From NCBI GenBank assembly GCA_020425085.1, contig JAGQRW010000009.1, forward strand, positions 1 through 50,830: a stretch of DNA of 50,830 bases. The letters run 5' to 3'. The DNA is from Paracoccaceae bacterium (lineage in GTDB: Bacteria > Pseudomonadota > Alphaproteobacteria > Rhodobacterales > Rhodobacteraceae). The position numbers and the translations under genes are program-made. The notes beneath the pieces were generated by a model. That model was not told where the DNA came from and did not search any database. It worked only from the letters and a program-made list of their open reading frames with translations. Below, piece by piece: positions 1-9,252 of the stretch. The number at the start of each line of letters is the position of its first letter. Position 1 is the first letter of the stretch.

Positions 1-486
1 GACACCTTCGCCTCCAAGGAATTCACGCTGCGCCAGCGCGCATATGCCAGGGCCAGGCACCAGCGCACCATCTATACGCCGCAGATCATCGTTCAGGGCA
101 CGAGTTCGGTAATCGGCCACCACCGGGATGACGTGGATCAAATGATTCAGAAGCATCTGGACCTTCCCGATGCGGTTGACCTGAGGTTGGCACGCATGGG
201 CAATTCGGTCGAGATCAGGCTGCACGCCAACGGCGCGGTTGTCGGCCCCTCGGTGGTGCAGGTGGTACGCTATCTGCCGAAAGAGGTGGTGACCATTCGC
301 GCTGGTGAAAACGCTGGCAACGATTTCACTTACAGCAATGTGGTCACCAGCTGGACCCAGGTGGCCCAGTGGAATGGCCGCAGCGATCTAGTCACCAGCG
401 CCAGCGCCAAAGGCCCGGAAAAGCTGGTGGTACTGGTGCAGGCGGCGGGCCCCGGCCCGATCATCGCCGCCGAGGTTTTGCCCTAG
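1..486 (+). CDS. DUF1223 family secreted protein, C-terminal part (5' end outside window)
   Basis: The reading frame is open from the first base, so the gene begins upstream of the window. The visible 161 residues contain the stretch YTPQIIVQGTSSVIGHHRDD, typical of DUF1223 proteins, a thioredoxin-fold family of usually exported proteins whose biochemical role is not established. The N-terminal half, where the family carries its conserved cysteine region, is missing here. The stop codon shares the palindrome CTAG with the stop of the convergent acyltransferase gene, so the two genes overlap by four bases and no terminator fits between them. The family call is from motif resemblance and is fairly secure; the function is unknown. 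Confidence 0.75.
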   Translation, partial: DTFASKEFTLRQRAYARARHQRTIYTPQIIVQGTSSVIGHHRDDVDQMIQKHLDLPDAVDLRLARMGNSVEIRLHANGAVVGPSVVQVVRYLPKEVVTIRAGENAGNDFTYSNVVTSWTQVAQWNGRSDLVTSASAKGPEKLVVLVQAAGPGPIIAAEVLP

Positions 487-1364
487 ATCCATTTCCAGCG
501 GCGGTGGATCCAGAACCATTGCCCCGGATACTGCCAGACCATCGCCTCCAGTGAATCGTTCAGCGCCTGGGTCATGGTCCCGGAGTCGGAATGCGGCACC
601 GGTTCTTCCACCACCACGTCGAAATCGGCACCGTTGGCGCGGCGGATGCCGTAATAGGGAACCAGCAGCGCCCGGTGTTTCAGGGCAAATTCCGCGGCCG
701 AGGTCATGGTCAGGGCCGGTTTGCCCATGAATTGCAGCTTTTCGCCCTCAAAGGCAGCCTGATCGTTCAAAAGGGCAATCGCGCCGCCCTTTTTCAGATG
801 TGTCAGTAGCGCCTTGGTCCCGGTCATGCCGCGCGGATGGTTTGGCGTGGCGATCTGGTCCATGTTGTCAATATAGCGCCGGTTGGTATAGGCGTTGTTC
901 ATCGGGCGGTAAATGGCGGCGGTCTTGTGACCAAGCCGCGCCAGCAGCACCCTCAGCACCTGATAATTGCCGAAATGCCCCGATACCAGCACTACCGGCT
1001 GCCCCTCGGCCAGCGCCAGCAGCAGGCGTTCCTTGCCCGGCCCGGAAAACCCTGCCCGCGCGGCATGGCGGACAAACTCACGGGTGTTGAAGCTTTCCAG
1101 CATCAGGCGGGCGGAATTGGCACTGACCGCATGACACAGGCGGCGGATTTCGCCATCCGGCATGTCGGGTCTGACCATCTTCAGATTGATCCTGATGCGA
1201 CGGTTGACGCCGAATAGCGGTGCCAGAACATGCGCCGCGATCCAGCCTGCCAGATCAAGGCCGGCGCGATAAGGGAGCAGGCGAAAGGCAGCAAAGAACC
1301 CCCGGACCGGCAGATCAATCAGAAAGTTGAGCGCCCCGCCCGTTGCAAATTCAGGACCTGCCAT
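483..1364 (-). CDS. LpxL/HtrB-like lysophospholipid or lipid A acyltransferase
   Basis: This protein of about 293 residues resembles the lauroyl/myristoyl acyltransferases that add secondary acyl chains to lipid A at the inner membrane. It has the block LVSGHFGNYQ followed by IYRPMNNAYTNRRYI, and later a LNDQAAFEGE stretch typical of the family. The family catalytic motif is H-x4-(D/E); here the acidic position is glutamine (HFGNYQ), which may lower or change activity. I chose ATG 1364 because it overlaps the end of the upstream transporter gene by 14 bases; an upstream in-frame start at 1427 would overlap by 77. Neither start has a strong ribosome binding site. It is co-oriented with the EamA gene and probably co-transcribed with it. 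The acyl donor and acceptor cannot be read from sequence. Confidence 0.8.
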   Translation of the reverse strand: MAGPEFATGGALNFLIDLPVRGFFAAFRLLPYRAGLDLAGWIAAHVLAPLFGVNRRIRINLKMVRPDMPDGEIRRLCHAVSANSARLMLESFNTREFVRHAARAGFSGPGKERLLLALAEGQPVVLVSGHFGNYQVLRVLLARLGHKTAAIYRPMNNAYTNRRYIDNMDQIATPNHPRGMTGTKALLTHLKKGGAIALLNDQAAFEGEKLQFMGKPALTMTSAAEFALKHRALLVPYYGIRRANGADFDVVVEEPVPHSDSGTMTQALNDSLEAMVWQYPGQWFWIHRRWKWI

Positions 1365-2253
1365 TTGCCGCTTGTGCCGCCTGTTTCGCCAGAGTGTATT
1401 CCCGATACCAGACATATATGCCCGCACCGATGATCACAACCGCACCGGCATAGACCCAGATATCCGGGTATTCGTCAAAGAACATGAAACCCCAGAAAGT
1501 GGCAAACACGATGCCCCCATAGGAAATCGGCGCGATTGCCCCGGCTTCGGCCACCGAAAAGGCGCGGATCAGACAAAGATGCCCGGCACCGCCAAAGACA
1601 CCGATCAGCATCATCAAAAGCCAATCGAACGGTTCAGGTCTGGTCCAGAACCACGGCACGATCAGGCTGGCGACCAGTGTGCCGATGGCAGTGGAATAAA
1701 GAAACGAGGTCCAGATGCTTTCCTCGCGCCCCAAGAACCGCGTGGTCAGTGAATAGCCGGCATTCAGGAACGCCGCCACAACCGGAAACAACGCCGCAAG
1801 TGAGAAAACCTCACTGCCGGGGCGGATGATAATGAGCGCACCAAGCAGCCCAACACTTACCCCAAGGGCGCGGCGGATGCCAAAAGGTTCGCCCAGCAAC
1901 ACGAAGGCACCTATTGTAATCAGCATCGGGTTGATCTCCATGATGGCGCTGGCCTGTGCCAGCCCCACCCGCACGATGCCGAAGAAAAAGCAGACCGTTG
2001 CCCCGAACAGAAACGCCGAACGGATCAGTTGCATGCCGATATGACGGGTTCTGACCACGGTTTTCAGCCGCGGCAGCAAAATCAGCACCGCCACCAGCGT
2101 CTGGCTGGTATAGCGCGCCCATACCACCTGAAAGACGTCTAATCGCTGCGCCAGCCCTTTGGCCAGCGCATCCATCACGGACAACAGGAATATTGACGTG
2201 ACTATCAGCAAAATCCCTTGAACCGTGGGGCTGAGGCGATCAAAGGCGTTCAT
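1351..2253 (-). CDS. EamA/DMT-family transporter
   Basis: The 300-residue protein has about ten hydrophobic segments and two tandem EamA-type halves, the normal layout of the drug/metabolite transporter superfamily. Recognisable features are MDALAKGLAQRLDVFQVVW near the N-terminus and GAVLLGEPFG- and FFDEYPD-like loops that close each half. Such proteins export or exchange small metabolites across the inner membrane; the substrate cannot be predicted. The ATG lies directly beside a six-base inverted repeat (TTCGGG at 2254-2259, CCCGAA at 2269-2274), which overlaps the ribosome binding region. The 137 bases between this gene and the DUF938 gene upstream hold no other gene that I can see. The downstream acyltransferase overlaps its 3' end. 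Confidence 0.85.
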   Translation of the reverse strand: MNAFDRLSPTVQGILLIVTSIFLLSVMDALAKGLAQRLDVFQVVWARYTSQTLVAVLILLPRLKTVVRTRHIGMQLIRSAFLFGATVCFFFGIVRVGLAQASAIMEINPMLITIGAFVLLGEPFGIRRALGVSVGLLGALIIIRPGSEVFSLAALFPVVAAFLNAGYSLTTRFLGREESIWTSFLYSTAIGTLVASLIVPWFWTRPEPFDWLLMMLIGVFGGAGHLCLIRAFSVAEAGAIAPISYGGIVFATFWGFMFFDEYPDIWVYAGAVVIIGAGIYVWYREYTLAKQAAQAANGRS

Positions 2254-2390
2254 TTCGGGAAATTTTCACCCGAATGGCCGGCATTTTTCTGATTGACAAC
2301 ATCGTTCATCCGACAGCTTTAGGATCGCGCGCCGTAAAGGGCAATGGCTGTTGCAACGCCGGTTCGGCGGCGCGATTGCCGGACCCCGAG

Positions 2391-3071
2391 CTAGGGCTTT
2401 GCCAGCACCAGCAACCGGTTGTTTGAAGGCATCACCACCATATCGCGCCAAACCAGCCCCAGCGATTCGCCGATGCTTTGGATGTCAACCGTATCGCGCA
2501 GCCCCCAATCCACATCCTGGACACGCAACCCTGCATCAAAGTTGGCATTGCCTTCGCCGGTATGTTTGCCGTTTTCCTTGAACGGGCCGTAAAATACCAG
2601 CAACCCGCCCGCTGCCAGTGCTTTGGCCGCACCATTCAGAATGCCGCGCATCACCGAAGGGGGCGAGATATGGATAACGTTCATGCTGATGATCAGACTG
2701 AGTGGGGATATTGCCCTGACCTCGGGCATTTCGGCCCAGTCACTCGCGGCGTCAAGCGCCAGCGCCGGTGCGGTCGGGGCGTTTTCAAAGCTGCGCCAGG
2801 CGTCGATGCTGGTGCGATGCACCGGGTCGGGATCGCTTGGCGTCCAGTGAAGGACCGGAAAGGTGGCGGCAAAGGCTATGACGTGCTGGCCAGTGCCGGA
2901 ACCGATTTCCAGCGCGTTGCCTTTGATGTCCGCCAAAAACGGCGAAAGCCCGTCGATGACGGGCTTTGCGTTTCGTTCATACATGGCGAAATGCATGCGG
3001 CCATCGGGTTCCGGGCGAAACATGCCACTGCGATAAATCGCCGTGTGGCTGCTTGTCGGTTTCCAGCTCAC
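2391..3071 (-). CDS. DUF938 family SAM-dependent methyltransferase-like protein
   Basis: The 226-residue protein has a class I methyltransferase-like glycine motif, [11 protein letters not shown], after the family hallmark YERNAKPV, and continues with [12 protein letters not shown]938 proteins look like methyltransferases, but their substrate is not known. The start is GTG at 3071-3069, which overlaps the stop of infC as GTGA, so translation is probably coupled to infC. A later ATG (MFRPEPDG, then MHFAMYERN) would remove the N-terminal 17 residues and cannot be excluded. The gene follows infC directly on the same strand and is probably in its transcript. Confidence 0.8.
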   Translation of the reverse strand: MSWKPTSSHTAIYRSGMFRPEPDGRMHFAMYERNAKPVIDGLSPFLADIKGNALEIGSGTGQHVIAFAATFPVLHWTPSDPDPVHRTSIDAWRSFENAPTAPALALDAASDWAEMPEVRAISPLSLIISMNVIHISPPSVMRGILNGAAKALAAGGLLVFYGPFKENGKHTGEGNANFDAGLRVQDVDWGLRDTVDIQSIGESLGLVWRDMVVMPSNNRLLVLAKP

Positions 3072-3613
3072 CGGCTTACAGGGCCGATCATCATGACCAT
3101 CTGGCGGCCTTCCAGCCTTGGCATGTTCTCGACCTTGCCGATTTCCTCCACATCCTTGGCGACGCGCTGCAACAGTTCAAGGCCAAGGTTCTGGTGCGCC
3201 ATCTCGCGGCCGCGAAAACGCATGGTCGCCTTGACCTTGTCGCCATTTTCCAGAAACTTGACGATATTGCGCAGTTTCACGTCATAGTCATGGGTGTCGG
3301 TGTTCGGTCGGAACTTGATCTCCTTGACCTCGATGATCTTCTGCTTCTTGCGCGCTTCGGATTCACGTTTCTGCTGTTCGTACTTGAACTTGCCGAAATC
3401 CATTACCTTGCAGACTGGCGGTGATGCGTTGGGCGAGATCTCGACCAGATCTAGTCCGGCTTCTGCGGCGAGTTGCATACCATAGGCGGGCGTTGACAGG
3501 CCGATGTTTTCGCCTTCGGGGCCGATCAGGCGGATTTGGTCTTCGCGGATGCGTTCATTGACGCGGGGTCCGGTGTCGCGCGTCGGGGGCGCGTTATGAG
3601 GTCTGCGGGCTAT
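3068..3613 (-). CDS. infC: Translation initiation factor IF-3, apparent ATA start codon
   Basis: IF-3 binds the 30S subunit and checks the start codon-initiator tRNA pairing. The 181-residue product begins [20 protein letters not shown], contains [20 protein letters not shown] and [12 protein letters not shown], and ends [20 protein letters not shown], so both IF-3 domains are complete. No ATG, GTG or TTG lies at the expected N-terminus. The codon there is ATA at 3613-3611, preceded by AAGGA with about ten bases of spacing. From it the protein has the normal length of roughly 180 residues. Rare start codons on infC are known to support autoregulation by IF-3 (AUU in E. coli). A longer frame exists to 3826, but its extra residues do not look like IF-3. 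The gene identity is certain; the start is inferred. Confidence 0.95.
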   Translation of the reverse strand: MARRPHNAPPTRDTGPRVNERIREDQIRLIGPEGENIGLSTPAYGMQLAAEAGLDLVEISPNASPPVCKVMDFGKFKYEQQKRESEARKKQKIIEVKEIKFRPNTDTHDYDVKLRNIVKFLENGDKVKATMRFRGREMAHQNLGLELLQRVAKDVEEIGKVENMPRLEGRQMVMMIGPVSR

Positions 3614-3840
3614 GGGTTTCAAGTCCTTTACGGCTGTTTCAGTTGATTTGGTGAAGGTAATCGCGCCGACCGGCCGGTTCAAGCGGTTTCGCCCGGGCAA
3701 GGCATATCTATCGCCAAAACCGCATCCGGCACAAGAGGCGGTTTGCGGTGTTGTTGCGCTGGCGTTTGCTGGCAGGAACCGGTATTGAGGTGACAACCCG
3801 GCCGGTGCTGATCGCCGGCCTGTCATAACCGGAGAGTGTC
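3614..3840. other. Intergenic region between infC and a divergent gene
   Basis: These 227 bases hold the infC leader and promoter region and the ribosome binding site of the rightward gene (GGAGAG before ATG 3841). I see no gene. A short perfect hairpin, GGCCGG at 3800-3805 and CCGGCC at 3815-3820, lies 20 bases before the rightward ATG. I could not assign convincing -35/-10 boxes in either direction. Confidence 0.4.
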
Positions 3841-4362
3841 ATGAAACAACTACCCTGGATCCTTGCCGCCCTGCTGGCAATATTCGGCATTTACCAGCAA
3901 GTGCAACTTGGCAAGGCAAAAGACAGCCTGGCCAGCGTCTCGACCGAGATTGCCAGCGCCCGCGATGGTGCGGCATCGGTGGTGAAGGCCGCCGAAGCCA
4001 GCGCCGCCGAAGCGGTCGCCGCACTGGAAACCGCCAAGACCGATCTGGCCGCCAAAACCACCGCACTTGATGCCGCCAAAGCGGCGGTGACCGATCTGAC
4101 CGCCAGACTGGAACGCGCCGAAACCAGCCTGCAACAAGCCACCGCCAAGGACAGCAACCTGCTTGCCGGAACCGAGACGGAACTGGCCGAAGCCAAGGCC
4201 GCCGCCGATCAGGCGAAACAAGAGGTCAAATCCGCCAAGGCTGAGGCCGAAACCGCCAAAGCTGCTCAGGCCGCGGCCGAAGCCGAGACCGAACTGCTGC
4301 AGGCGAAACTGGTGAAAGCGATTAAGGCATTGCGCGACGCCGGTGCGGTGTTCCAGGAATAA
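3841..4362 (+). CDS. Membrane-anchored, alanine-rich coiled-coil protein of unknown function
   Basis: The 173-residue protein starts with one hydrophobic segment (about residues 4-18). The rest is almost entirely A, E, K, T, S, D and L in heptad-like order, so a long helical coiled coil outside the membrane is expected. It may be a signal anchor or an uncleaved signal peptide. Ribosome binding site GGAGAG sits seven bases before the ATG. No catalytic motif or conserved domain is recognisable, and similar compositions arise in unrelated proteins, so database matches should be treated with care. It is not in an obvious operon: infC lies divergently upstream and the DoxX gene converges downstream. 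Confidence 0.65.
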   Translation: MKQLPWILAALLAIFGIYQQVQLGKAKDSLASVSTEIASARDGAASVVKAAEASAAEAVAALETAKTDLAAKTTALDAAKAAVTDLTARLERAETSLQQATAKDSNLLAGTETELAEAKAAADQAKQEVKSAKAEAETAKAAQAAAEAETELLQAKLVKAIKALRDAGAVFQE

Positions 4363-4428
4363 TGCGAGCGCCGCTGCTGGTAAATTGCCGTATCCGCCTG
4401 AACCGGCGGGTGCGGCCATGCCCAGCCT

Positions 4429-4992
4429 TCAGTCTGGTCTGGTCATGCGGCCAAACAGCCAGTCCAGCGATGCCGGCCCGGCACCTTTGATGAGCAGTAT
4501 CAGCAGAATCGTCACCCAGAACAGCCGCTGATCAAGGATCAAGCCGTCGGGATAGCGATCAAACCAGGCCCCCAGCGTTTCCTGATCGGCAATACCGCCG
4601 TGGCCGTAAAGATCGGTCATGCTTTGCAGCGCCACGAAACCGATCATGCCAAGCGCCGCCAGACGGGTCAGAAGGCCAAGCACGATCAACAGCGGCAGCA
4701 GAAACTCGGCCCACATGCCCAAGGCCGTCACCGCCCAGTGATAGATGCCAAGGTTGTCGGTGTTGAACCCGGCCGCATCCATCGCGCGGGGAAACACCTG
4801 CGCATAAGCGCCCGCAGACGGTTGCAGGAAACCAAGCCAGCCATCGCCAAGTTTGGTGCCGGCGGAATTCCAGAAATAAATCCACAGCACAGCGGCAAAG
4901 GCGAATCGCGCCAATGTCGGTAACAACCACGGATCGGCCAGTGCCGAAAGTCGTGCAAAAACGGAATTATGCAATGATATCAGCGTATTCAA
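4429..4992 (-). CDS. DoxX family membrane protein, last gene of a bufferin-type operon (BufD position)
   Basis: The 187-residue protein has four hydrophobic segments and the DoxX pattern around ALGMWAEFLLPLLIVLGLLTRLAALGM. DoxX-like proteins often accompany redox or metal-homeostasis operons. The frame has no nearby ATG. The start is TTG at 4992-4990, overlapping the stop of the upstream gene as TTGA and preceded by a strong purine run, GGGGGG, six bases away. This coupling places it fourth in the operon of precursor, maturase and partner protein at 4989-6951. Its role there is not known; a membrane redox function is inference. Confidence 0.8.
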   Translation of the reverse strand: MNTLISLHNSVFARLSALADPWLLPTLARFAFAAVLWIYFWNSAGTKLGDGWLGFLQPSAGAYAQVFPRAMDAAGFNTDNLGIYHWAVTALGMWAEFLLPLLIVLGLLTRLAALGMIGFVALQSMTDLYGHGGIADQETLGAWFDRYPDGLILDQRLFWVTILLILLIKGAGPASLDWLFGRMTRPD

Positions 4993-5735
4993 GAATTTCC
5001 CCCCGGATTGATTTCAATCAGCGCCCGGCCAGTGAATAGCTGCATCAGCAGCGATGTCAGGTCAGATTCTGCTGCCATGTCCAGCGCCTCGGCCAGGGTG
5101 TGTTGTGTTTGCAGGGCGGCGATGAAACTGGCCCCGCCAGGCGGCAACAGCACTTGTACCGGATCAAATTCCGGGCGCATCAGCAGTACATCCTCGGCCT
5201 GCATCCGGGGTTTTTCACCGTTTTGCATGTTGAATCGCCAGATCGCGTGCACCGGCCAATCCGAACGCACGATATCTACCGCAGGGGCGAACCGGAACCT
5301 TGTCTTCATCAGCCGATCCGGGGTCAACCCATTCAGGCTTTGCGGGTTGACAGGGATTGCGTCGGCGGCGTGATAGCAACGCCTGATCGCCAGTTCCAGC
5401 CGCGCCACATCCGGCAGATAGCCAAGATCGGCAACCGGTTCAAAGCCTTGCAGAAATGCCGGAAGGTGGTCGCCATAAAACATCATCAGCGCCGAACGGG
5501 GCGGATACGCGCGCACATATGCCCCCGCCAGCACGCGGAAATTTTCCGCCCCCAGCAGCTTTTCAATCACCGGAAACGCCGTTGCCAACGCCTCGATCAG
5601 GCCGACTACGACATTGTTGCGATAAACGTCAAAGCGTTTGCCAGCGGGGCGGCCTTGGGCATCCTGCAACCCCTGCGGCACCGGCAAGCCGGGATCGAGC
5701 AGTGCGGCGCGAAACTGGTCCTGGCCGCTCATCAT
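4989..5735 (-). CDS. bufC: DUF2063 protein (HvfC/BufC type), partner of the DUF692 enzyme
   Basis: The protein of about 248 residues carries the DUF2063 N-terminal pattern: FRAALLDP, then [29 protein letters not shown] and YVRAYPPRS. In characterised relatives this family forms a partner for the DUF692 (MNIO) enzyme that modifies a small peptide precursor, probably helping to bind the precursor. The gene starts at ATG 5735, overlapping the stop of the DUF692 gene as ATGA. A second ATG follows at once (5732) and is slightly better spaced from AGGTGA. The stop overlaps the TTG start of the DoxX gene. The gene order matches bufferin operons described in Caulobacter, hence the symbol, which is assigned by family and context. 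Confidence 0.8.
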   Translation of the reverse strand: MMSGQDQFRAALLDPGLPVPQGLQDAQGRPAGKRFDVYRNNVVVGLIEALATAFPVIEKLLGAENFRVLAGAYVRAYPPRSALMMFYGDHLPAFLQGFEPVADLGYLPDVARLELAIRRCYHAADAIPVNPQSLNGLTPDRLMKTRFRFAPAVDIVRSDWPVHAIWRFNMQNGEKPRMQAEDVLLMRPEFDPVQVLLPPGGASFIAALQTQHTLAEALDMAAESDLTSLLMQLFTGRALIEINPGGNS

Positions 5736-6589
5736 CCTGTCACCTGTGCCAGCACGCCCGCCGCCCGTTCCGCCTCGGCGGCCAGTATGGGCCAGTCGGG
5801 AACGTCGTTGTCCCATTCGATCAGGGTCGGGCAGGGACCGGTTCTTGCGATGGTGTATTGATATAGCGCCCAGACCGGATCAACCACTTTTGCGGCATGA
5901 TTGTCGATCAGCAGCGGGGCGCCGTATTCATCCGCTTGCGCTTCATGTCCGCCGAGGTGAATTTCCCCGACCCGGTTCAGCGCGAAAGCGTCGATATAGG
6001 CGCGCGGATCAAGCGCCAGGTTGCTGGCAGAGACAAAGACGTTGTTCACATCCAAAAGCAGCCCGCAGCCGGTTGTTTCGGCTATTTCTGACAGAAATGC
6101 GGTTTCCGGCATGGTGGATTCGGCAAAGGCCAGATAGCTTGCCGGGTTTTCCAGCAGTATCCTGCGGCCCAGCACCTGTTGCACCTGATCGACATGCCGC
6201 GCCACCCGGTCCAGGGTTCGAGGCGTATAGGGCAGCGGCAGCAGGTCGTTGAGAAAGTCGCCGTTATGGCTTGACCAGGCCAGATGTTCGGAAAAGCTGG
6301 CCGGTTCCAGCCAATCAATCAGATGTTTCAGCCGCCCCAGATGCGCCCTGTCCAATGCGGCCTCGCCACCGATCGACAGGCCGACCCCATGCACGGAAAC
6401 CGGAAATCGTTCCGCCAGGAAACCCAGTTGCGCCAGCGCGCGGCCCCCTTCAGCCATGTAGTTTTCGGCATGGATTTCCAGCCAGCCGACGCTGCCTGCG
6501 TCCTGCATGATTGCCTGAAAATGCCGGGGTTTATAGCCGACCCCGGCGGCATTGGGCAGGCCGGGTTCTGATCTGGCGTCATCAAACAT
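5732..6589 (-). CDS. bufB: DUF692 multinuclear non-heme iron oxidative enzyme (MNIO), bufferin maturase
   Basis: The 285-residue protein is a complete DUF692 (UPF0276) TIM-barrel enzyme. It shows [63 protein letters not shown] and LIEWDND. The His, Glu, Asp and Asn residues in these blocks are the iron ligands in MbnB and TglH. Family members oxidise cysteines in small peptide precursors. The adjacent DUF2282 gene encodes such a cysteine-containing peptide, so cysteine modification in a bufferin is the likely job. The start at ATG 6589 gives the usual family length; the frame is open further upstream, but that stretch runs through the precursor gene. The spacing of 71 bases from the precursor gene contains a strong hairpin. 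Confidence 0.88.
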   Translation of the reverse strand: MFDDARSEPGLPNAAGVGYKPRHFQAIMQDAGSVGWLEIHAENYMAEGGRALAQLGFLAERFPVSVHGVGLSIGGEAALDRAHLGRLKHLIDWLEPASFSEHLAWSSHNGDFLNDLLPLPYTPRTLDRVARHVDQVQQVLGRRILLENPASYLAFAESTMPETAFLSEIAETTGCGLLLDVNNVFVSASNLALDPRAYIDAFALNRVGEIHLGGHEAQADEYGAPLLIDNHAAKVVDPVWALYQYTIARTGPCPTLIEWDNDVPDWPILAAEAERAAGVLAQVTG

Positions 6590-6620
6590 GGGACCATCCA
6601 AAATGGTGGCAGGCAAACCG

Positions 6621-6649
6621 GCCGCGCCGGGTTTGGTTGGGCGCGGCCA
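6621..6649 (-). terminator. Intercistronic hairpin between precursor and maturase genes
   Basis: A perfect nine-base inverted repeat, GGCCGCGCC (6621-6629) and GGCGCGGCC (6641-6649), with an 11-base loop lies between the precursor stop (6661) and the maturase start (6589). There is no T-run after it on the minus strand, so it is more likely a transcript-stabilising or partial-attenuation structure than a full terminator. It would allow more precursor than enzyme to be made. Confidence 0.6.
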
Positions 6650-6660
6650 TTCTGGTTTGA

Positions 6661-6951
6661 TCAGGCCGGAATGTCGCGCTTCAGCGCTTCCAGCGAACCC
6701 TTGCGCCCGCCCGGCAGTTCCATCGAAAGGCAGGTGCCCTTTTCCACCGCTTTCCAGGAATTGCCCTGATAATCGACCTTCGAGGTACCGGCACAGGTGG
6801 TGCCCGGTCCGGCCGCGCAATCGTTCTGGCCGGCCAGCGCCACACCAAAGCATTTTTCGGTTTCAGCGGCATGTACCGGCAGCGTGGCGTATGAGCCAAG
6901 GGCAGCGGCAACTGCACCGGCAACGGCAAGGGTTCTGACGTGATTTGACAT
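6661..6951 (-). CDS. bufA: DUF2282 bufferin-type secreted metal-peptide precursor
   Basis: The 96-residue protein has a Sec-type signal peptide (about residues 1-28, ending PVHA) and a mature part with four cysteines at about 34, 45, 53 and 74. They sit in the DUF2282 pattern [18 protein letters not shown] and KGTC. In Caulobacter such peptides are post-translationally modified by a DUF692 enzyme and bind copper in the periplasm. The ATG at 6951 is preceded by AAGGA with eight bases of spacing; the frame extends upstream to 7038 but without signal-peptide character. It is first in the operon, as expected for a highly expressed precursor. The 200 bases upstream to the thrS stop must hold its promoter; I found no convincing consensus boxes. 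Confidence 0.88.
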   Translation of the reverse strand: MSNHVRTLAVAGAVAAALGSYATLPVHAAETEKCFGVALAGQNDCAAGPGTTCAGTSKVDYQGNSWKAVEKGTCLSMELPGGRKGSLEALKRDIPA

Positions 6952-7151
6952 GTTTTCGTTCCTTTTCGCGGGTTGTTCCAAGTCAGCGCACTTGCCTGAC
7001 AGATCAAAACCTAACGAACGCATCGGGTAACGTGCCACTCACATACCTGTGCATCACACCGGCGTGACGCAATGTCAGCCGGCGTCGGTGGTTCCACGGC
7101 GATTTGTTGCAAAACCATCGGTTTTGTTTCAATGAACAGCGGCAGAATGTT

Positions 7152-9107
7152 TCAGATTCTGGCGGCCAGATCGGGCGGCATTGCCTCGACCGTCAGCATT
7201 TTTACCACCTCGGAAAGCCCCAGAACGGTTGATCCCTTGTCGCCAAGGCGGCGCATGGAAACCGTTTTATCCTCGACCTCTTTCGGGCCGACGGCCAGGA
7301 TCACCGGCACCTTGCCGACGGAATGTTCACGCACCTTGTAGTTGATTTTTTCGTTCCTGATGTCGGCCTCGGCCCGGATGCCGGCGGCTTTCAGCGCCTC
7401 AGTAACCTTCAGCACATAGTCATCCGCATCCGACACAATCGCCGCCACAACCACCTGTCGCGGCGCCAGCCAGAGCGGCAGTTTGCCGGCCCAGTTCTCG
7501 ATCAGGATGCCGATGAACCGCTCGAATGAGCCAAGACATGCCCGGTGCAGCATGTAGGGGCGGTGTTTCACCCCGTCCTGCCCGACATATTCCGCATCCA
7601 GCCGTTCGGGCAGGTTGGGATCAACCTGAAAGGTGCCGCATTGCCAGACCCGGCCAATGGCATCGGTCAGCTTGAAATCCAGTTTGGGTGCATAGAATGC
7701 CCCTTCGCCGGGATCAAGTGTGTAGGCGTGGCCGGTCTTGTTGATTGCCGCCTCAAGGGCCGCTTCCATCTTGTCCCAGCTTTCTTCGGATCCCACGCGT
7801 TTTTCCGGGCGGGTGGCGAACATGATCTCGAATTTCTCAAAGCCGAGGTCGGAATAGACCGAGGACAGGAATTCGATGAACATGGCGCATTCTTCTTCGA
7901 TCTGATCCTCGCGGCAGAAGATATGCGCATCGTCCTGAGTAAAACCACGCACCCGCATGATACCGTGAAGGGCACCAGATGGTTCATAGCGGTTGCAGGA
8001 ACCAAATTCCGCCATCCTGAGCGGCAGGTCGCGGTATGATTTCAGACCCTGGTTGAAAATCTGCACATGGCCGGGGCAATTCATCGGCTTGAGCGCGTTG
8101 ATGGTCTTTTCGCGGGCATGTTCCTCGTCCACCTCGACGATGAACATGTTGTCGCGGTAATTGGCCCAGTGGCCGGATTTTTCCCACAGCGAGCGATTGA
8201 CCACCTGCGGCGTGTTCACCTCGACATAGCCGCCGGCGTGCTGTTTGCGGCGCATGTAATCCTGCAGCGTGGTGTAGATGGTCCAGCCGTTGGGGTGCCA
8301 GAATATCTGCCCCGGTGCCTCTTCCTGCATGTGGAACAGGTTCATCTCGCGGCCAAGTTTGCGGTGGTCGCGCTTTTCCGCCTCTTCCAGCATGTGAAGA
8401 TAGGCTTTCAGGTCTTCCTTGTTCCTGAAACCGACGCCGTAGATGCGTTGCAGCATCTTGTTGTCGGAATTACCCCGCCAATAGGCACCCGCCACCTTCA
8501 TCAGCTTGAAGGCATCGGCAGGCACCTGCCCGGTATGCACCAGATGCGGCCCCCGGCACAGATCCTGCCAGTGGCCGTGCCAGTACATGCGGATTTGCTG
8601 ATCCTCGGGGATCATGCCGACCAGTTCCACCTTGTAAGGCTCATTATTGGCCTCATAGAACTTGATGGCGCGGTCGCGTTCCCAGATTTCGGTGGTGACC
8701 GGTTCGCGTTTGTTGATGATCTCGCGCATCTTTTTTTCGATCTCGGCCAGATCGTCGGTGGAAAATGGCTCATCCCGGTCGAAATCGTAATACCAGCCGT
8801 TGTCGATCACCGGGCCGATGGTGACGCGCACATCGGGCCAGATTTCCTGTACCGCGCGGGCCATGATATGGGCGGCGTCGTGGCGGATCAGTTCCAGCGC
8901 CTCAGCCTCATCCTTCATGGTGTGGATGGCGAAATCGGCGTCCGCGTCAATCGGCACGCTAAGGTCGCTGTGCTTGCCGTTGATCGAGCAGGAAATCGCC
9001 GCCTTGGCCAGCGATTTTGAAATGTCGGCAGCCACTTCCATGCCGGTGACACCGGCCTGGTATCGGCGTTGATTGCCATCGGGAAGGGTAAGGGAAATAT
9101 CGGCCAT
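7152..9107 (-). CDS. thrS: Threonine--tRNA ligase
   Basis: The 651-residue enzyme charges tRNA-Thr in the cytoplasm. The domain order is complete: an N-terminal TGS domain ([10 protein letters not shown]...), an editing domain with [11 protein letters not shown] and the later CRGPHL, a class II catalytic core with [31 protein letters not shown] and the zinc ligands of that core, and a C-terminal anticodon-binding domain (QVVVAAI...). ATG 9107 is preceded by GGAGGA nine bases upstream; an open extension to 9194 has no ribosome binding site. The gene is divergent from the alpha/beta hydrolase at 9253. I saw no leader or attenuation structure in the 145 bases between them. Confidence 0.97.
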   Translation of the reverse strand: MADISLTLPDGNQRRYQAGVTGMEVAADISKSLAKAAISCSINGKHSDLSVPIDADADFAIHTMKDEAEALELIRHDAAHIMARAVQEIWPDVRVTIGPVIDNGWYYDFDRDEPFSTDDLAEIEKKMREIINKREPVTTEIWERDRAIKFYEANNEPYKVELVGMIPEDQQIRMYWHGHWQDLCRGPHLVHTGQVPADAFKLMKVAGAYWRGNSDNKMLQRIYGVGFRNKEDLKAYLHMLEEAEKRDHRKLGREMNLFHMQEEAPGQIFWHPNGWTIYTTLQDYMRRKQHAGGYVEVNTPQVVNRSLWEKSGHWANYRDNMFIVEVDEEHAREKTINALKPMNCPGHVQIFNQGLKSYRDLPLRMAEFGSCNRYEPSGALHGIMRVRGFTQDDAHIFCREDQIEEECAMFIEFLSSVYSDLGFEKFEIMFATRPEKRVGSEESWDKMEAALEAAINKTGHAYTLDPGEGAFYAPKLDFKLTDAIGRVWQCGTFQVDPNLPERLDAEYVGQDGVKHRPYMLHRACLGSFERFIGILIENWAGKLPLWLAPRQVVVAAIVSDADDYVLKVTEALKAAGIRAEADIRNEKINYKVREHSVGKVPVILAVGPKEVEDKTVSMRRLGDKGSTVLGLSEVVKMLTVEAMPPDLAARI

Positions 9108-9252
9108 TGCGGCACATCCTCCATCGGTTTGGCGCCTACGAAACGCCCGGTTGCGGTATCCCGGCGATATGCCGCCTGTAGAAAGCCAAGTCAAGCGTTG
9201 TCAGTCGTGCCAGAGGTCGCCATGATGCGGCGAAATAATTCCAGAGGCCGAA

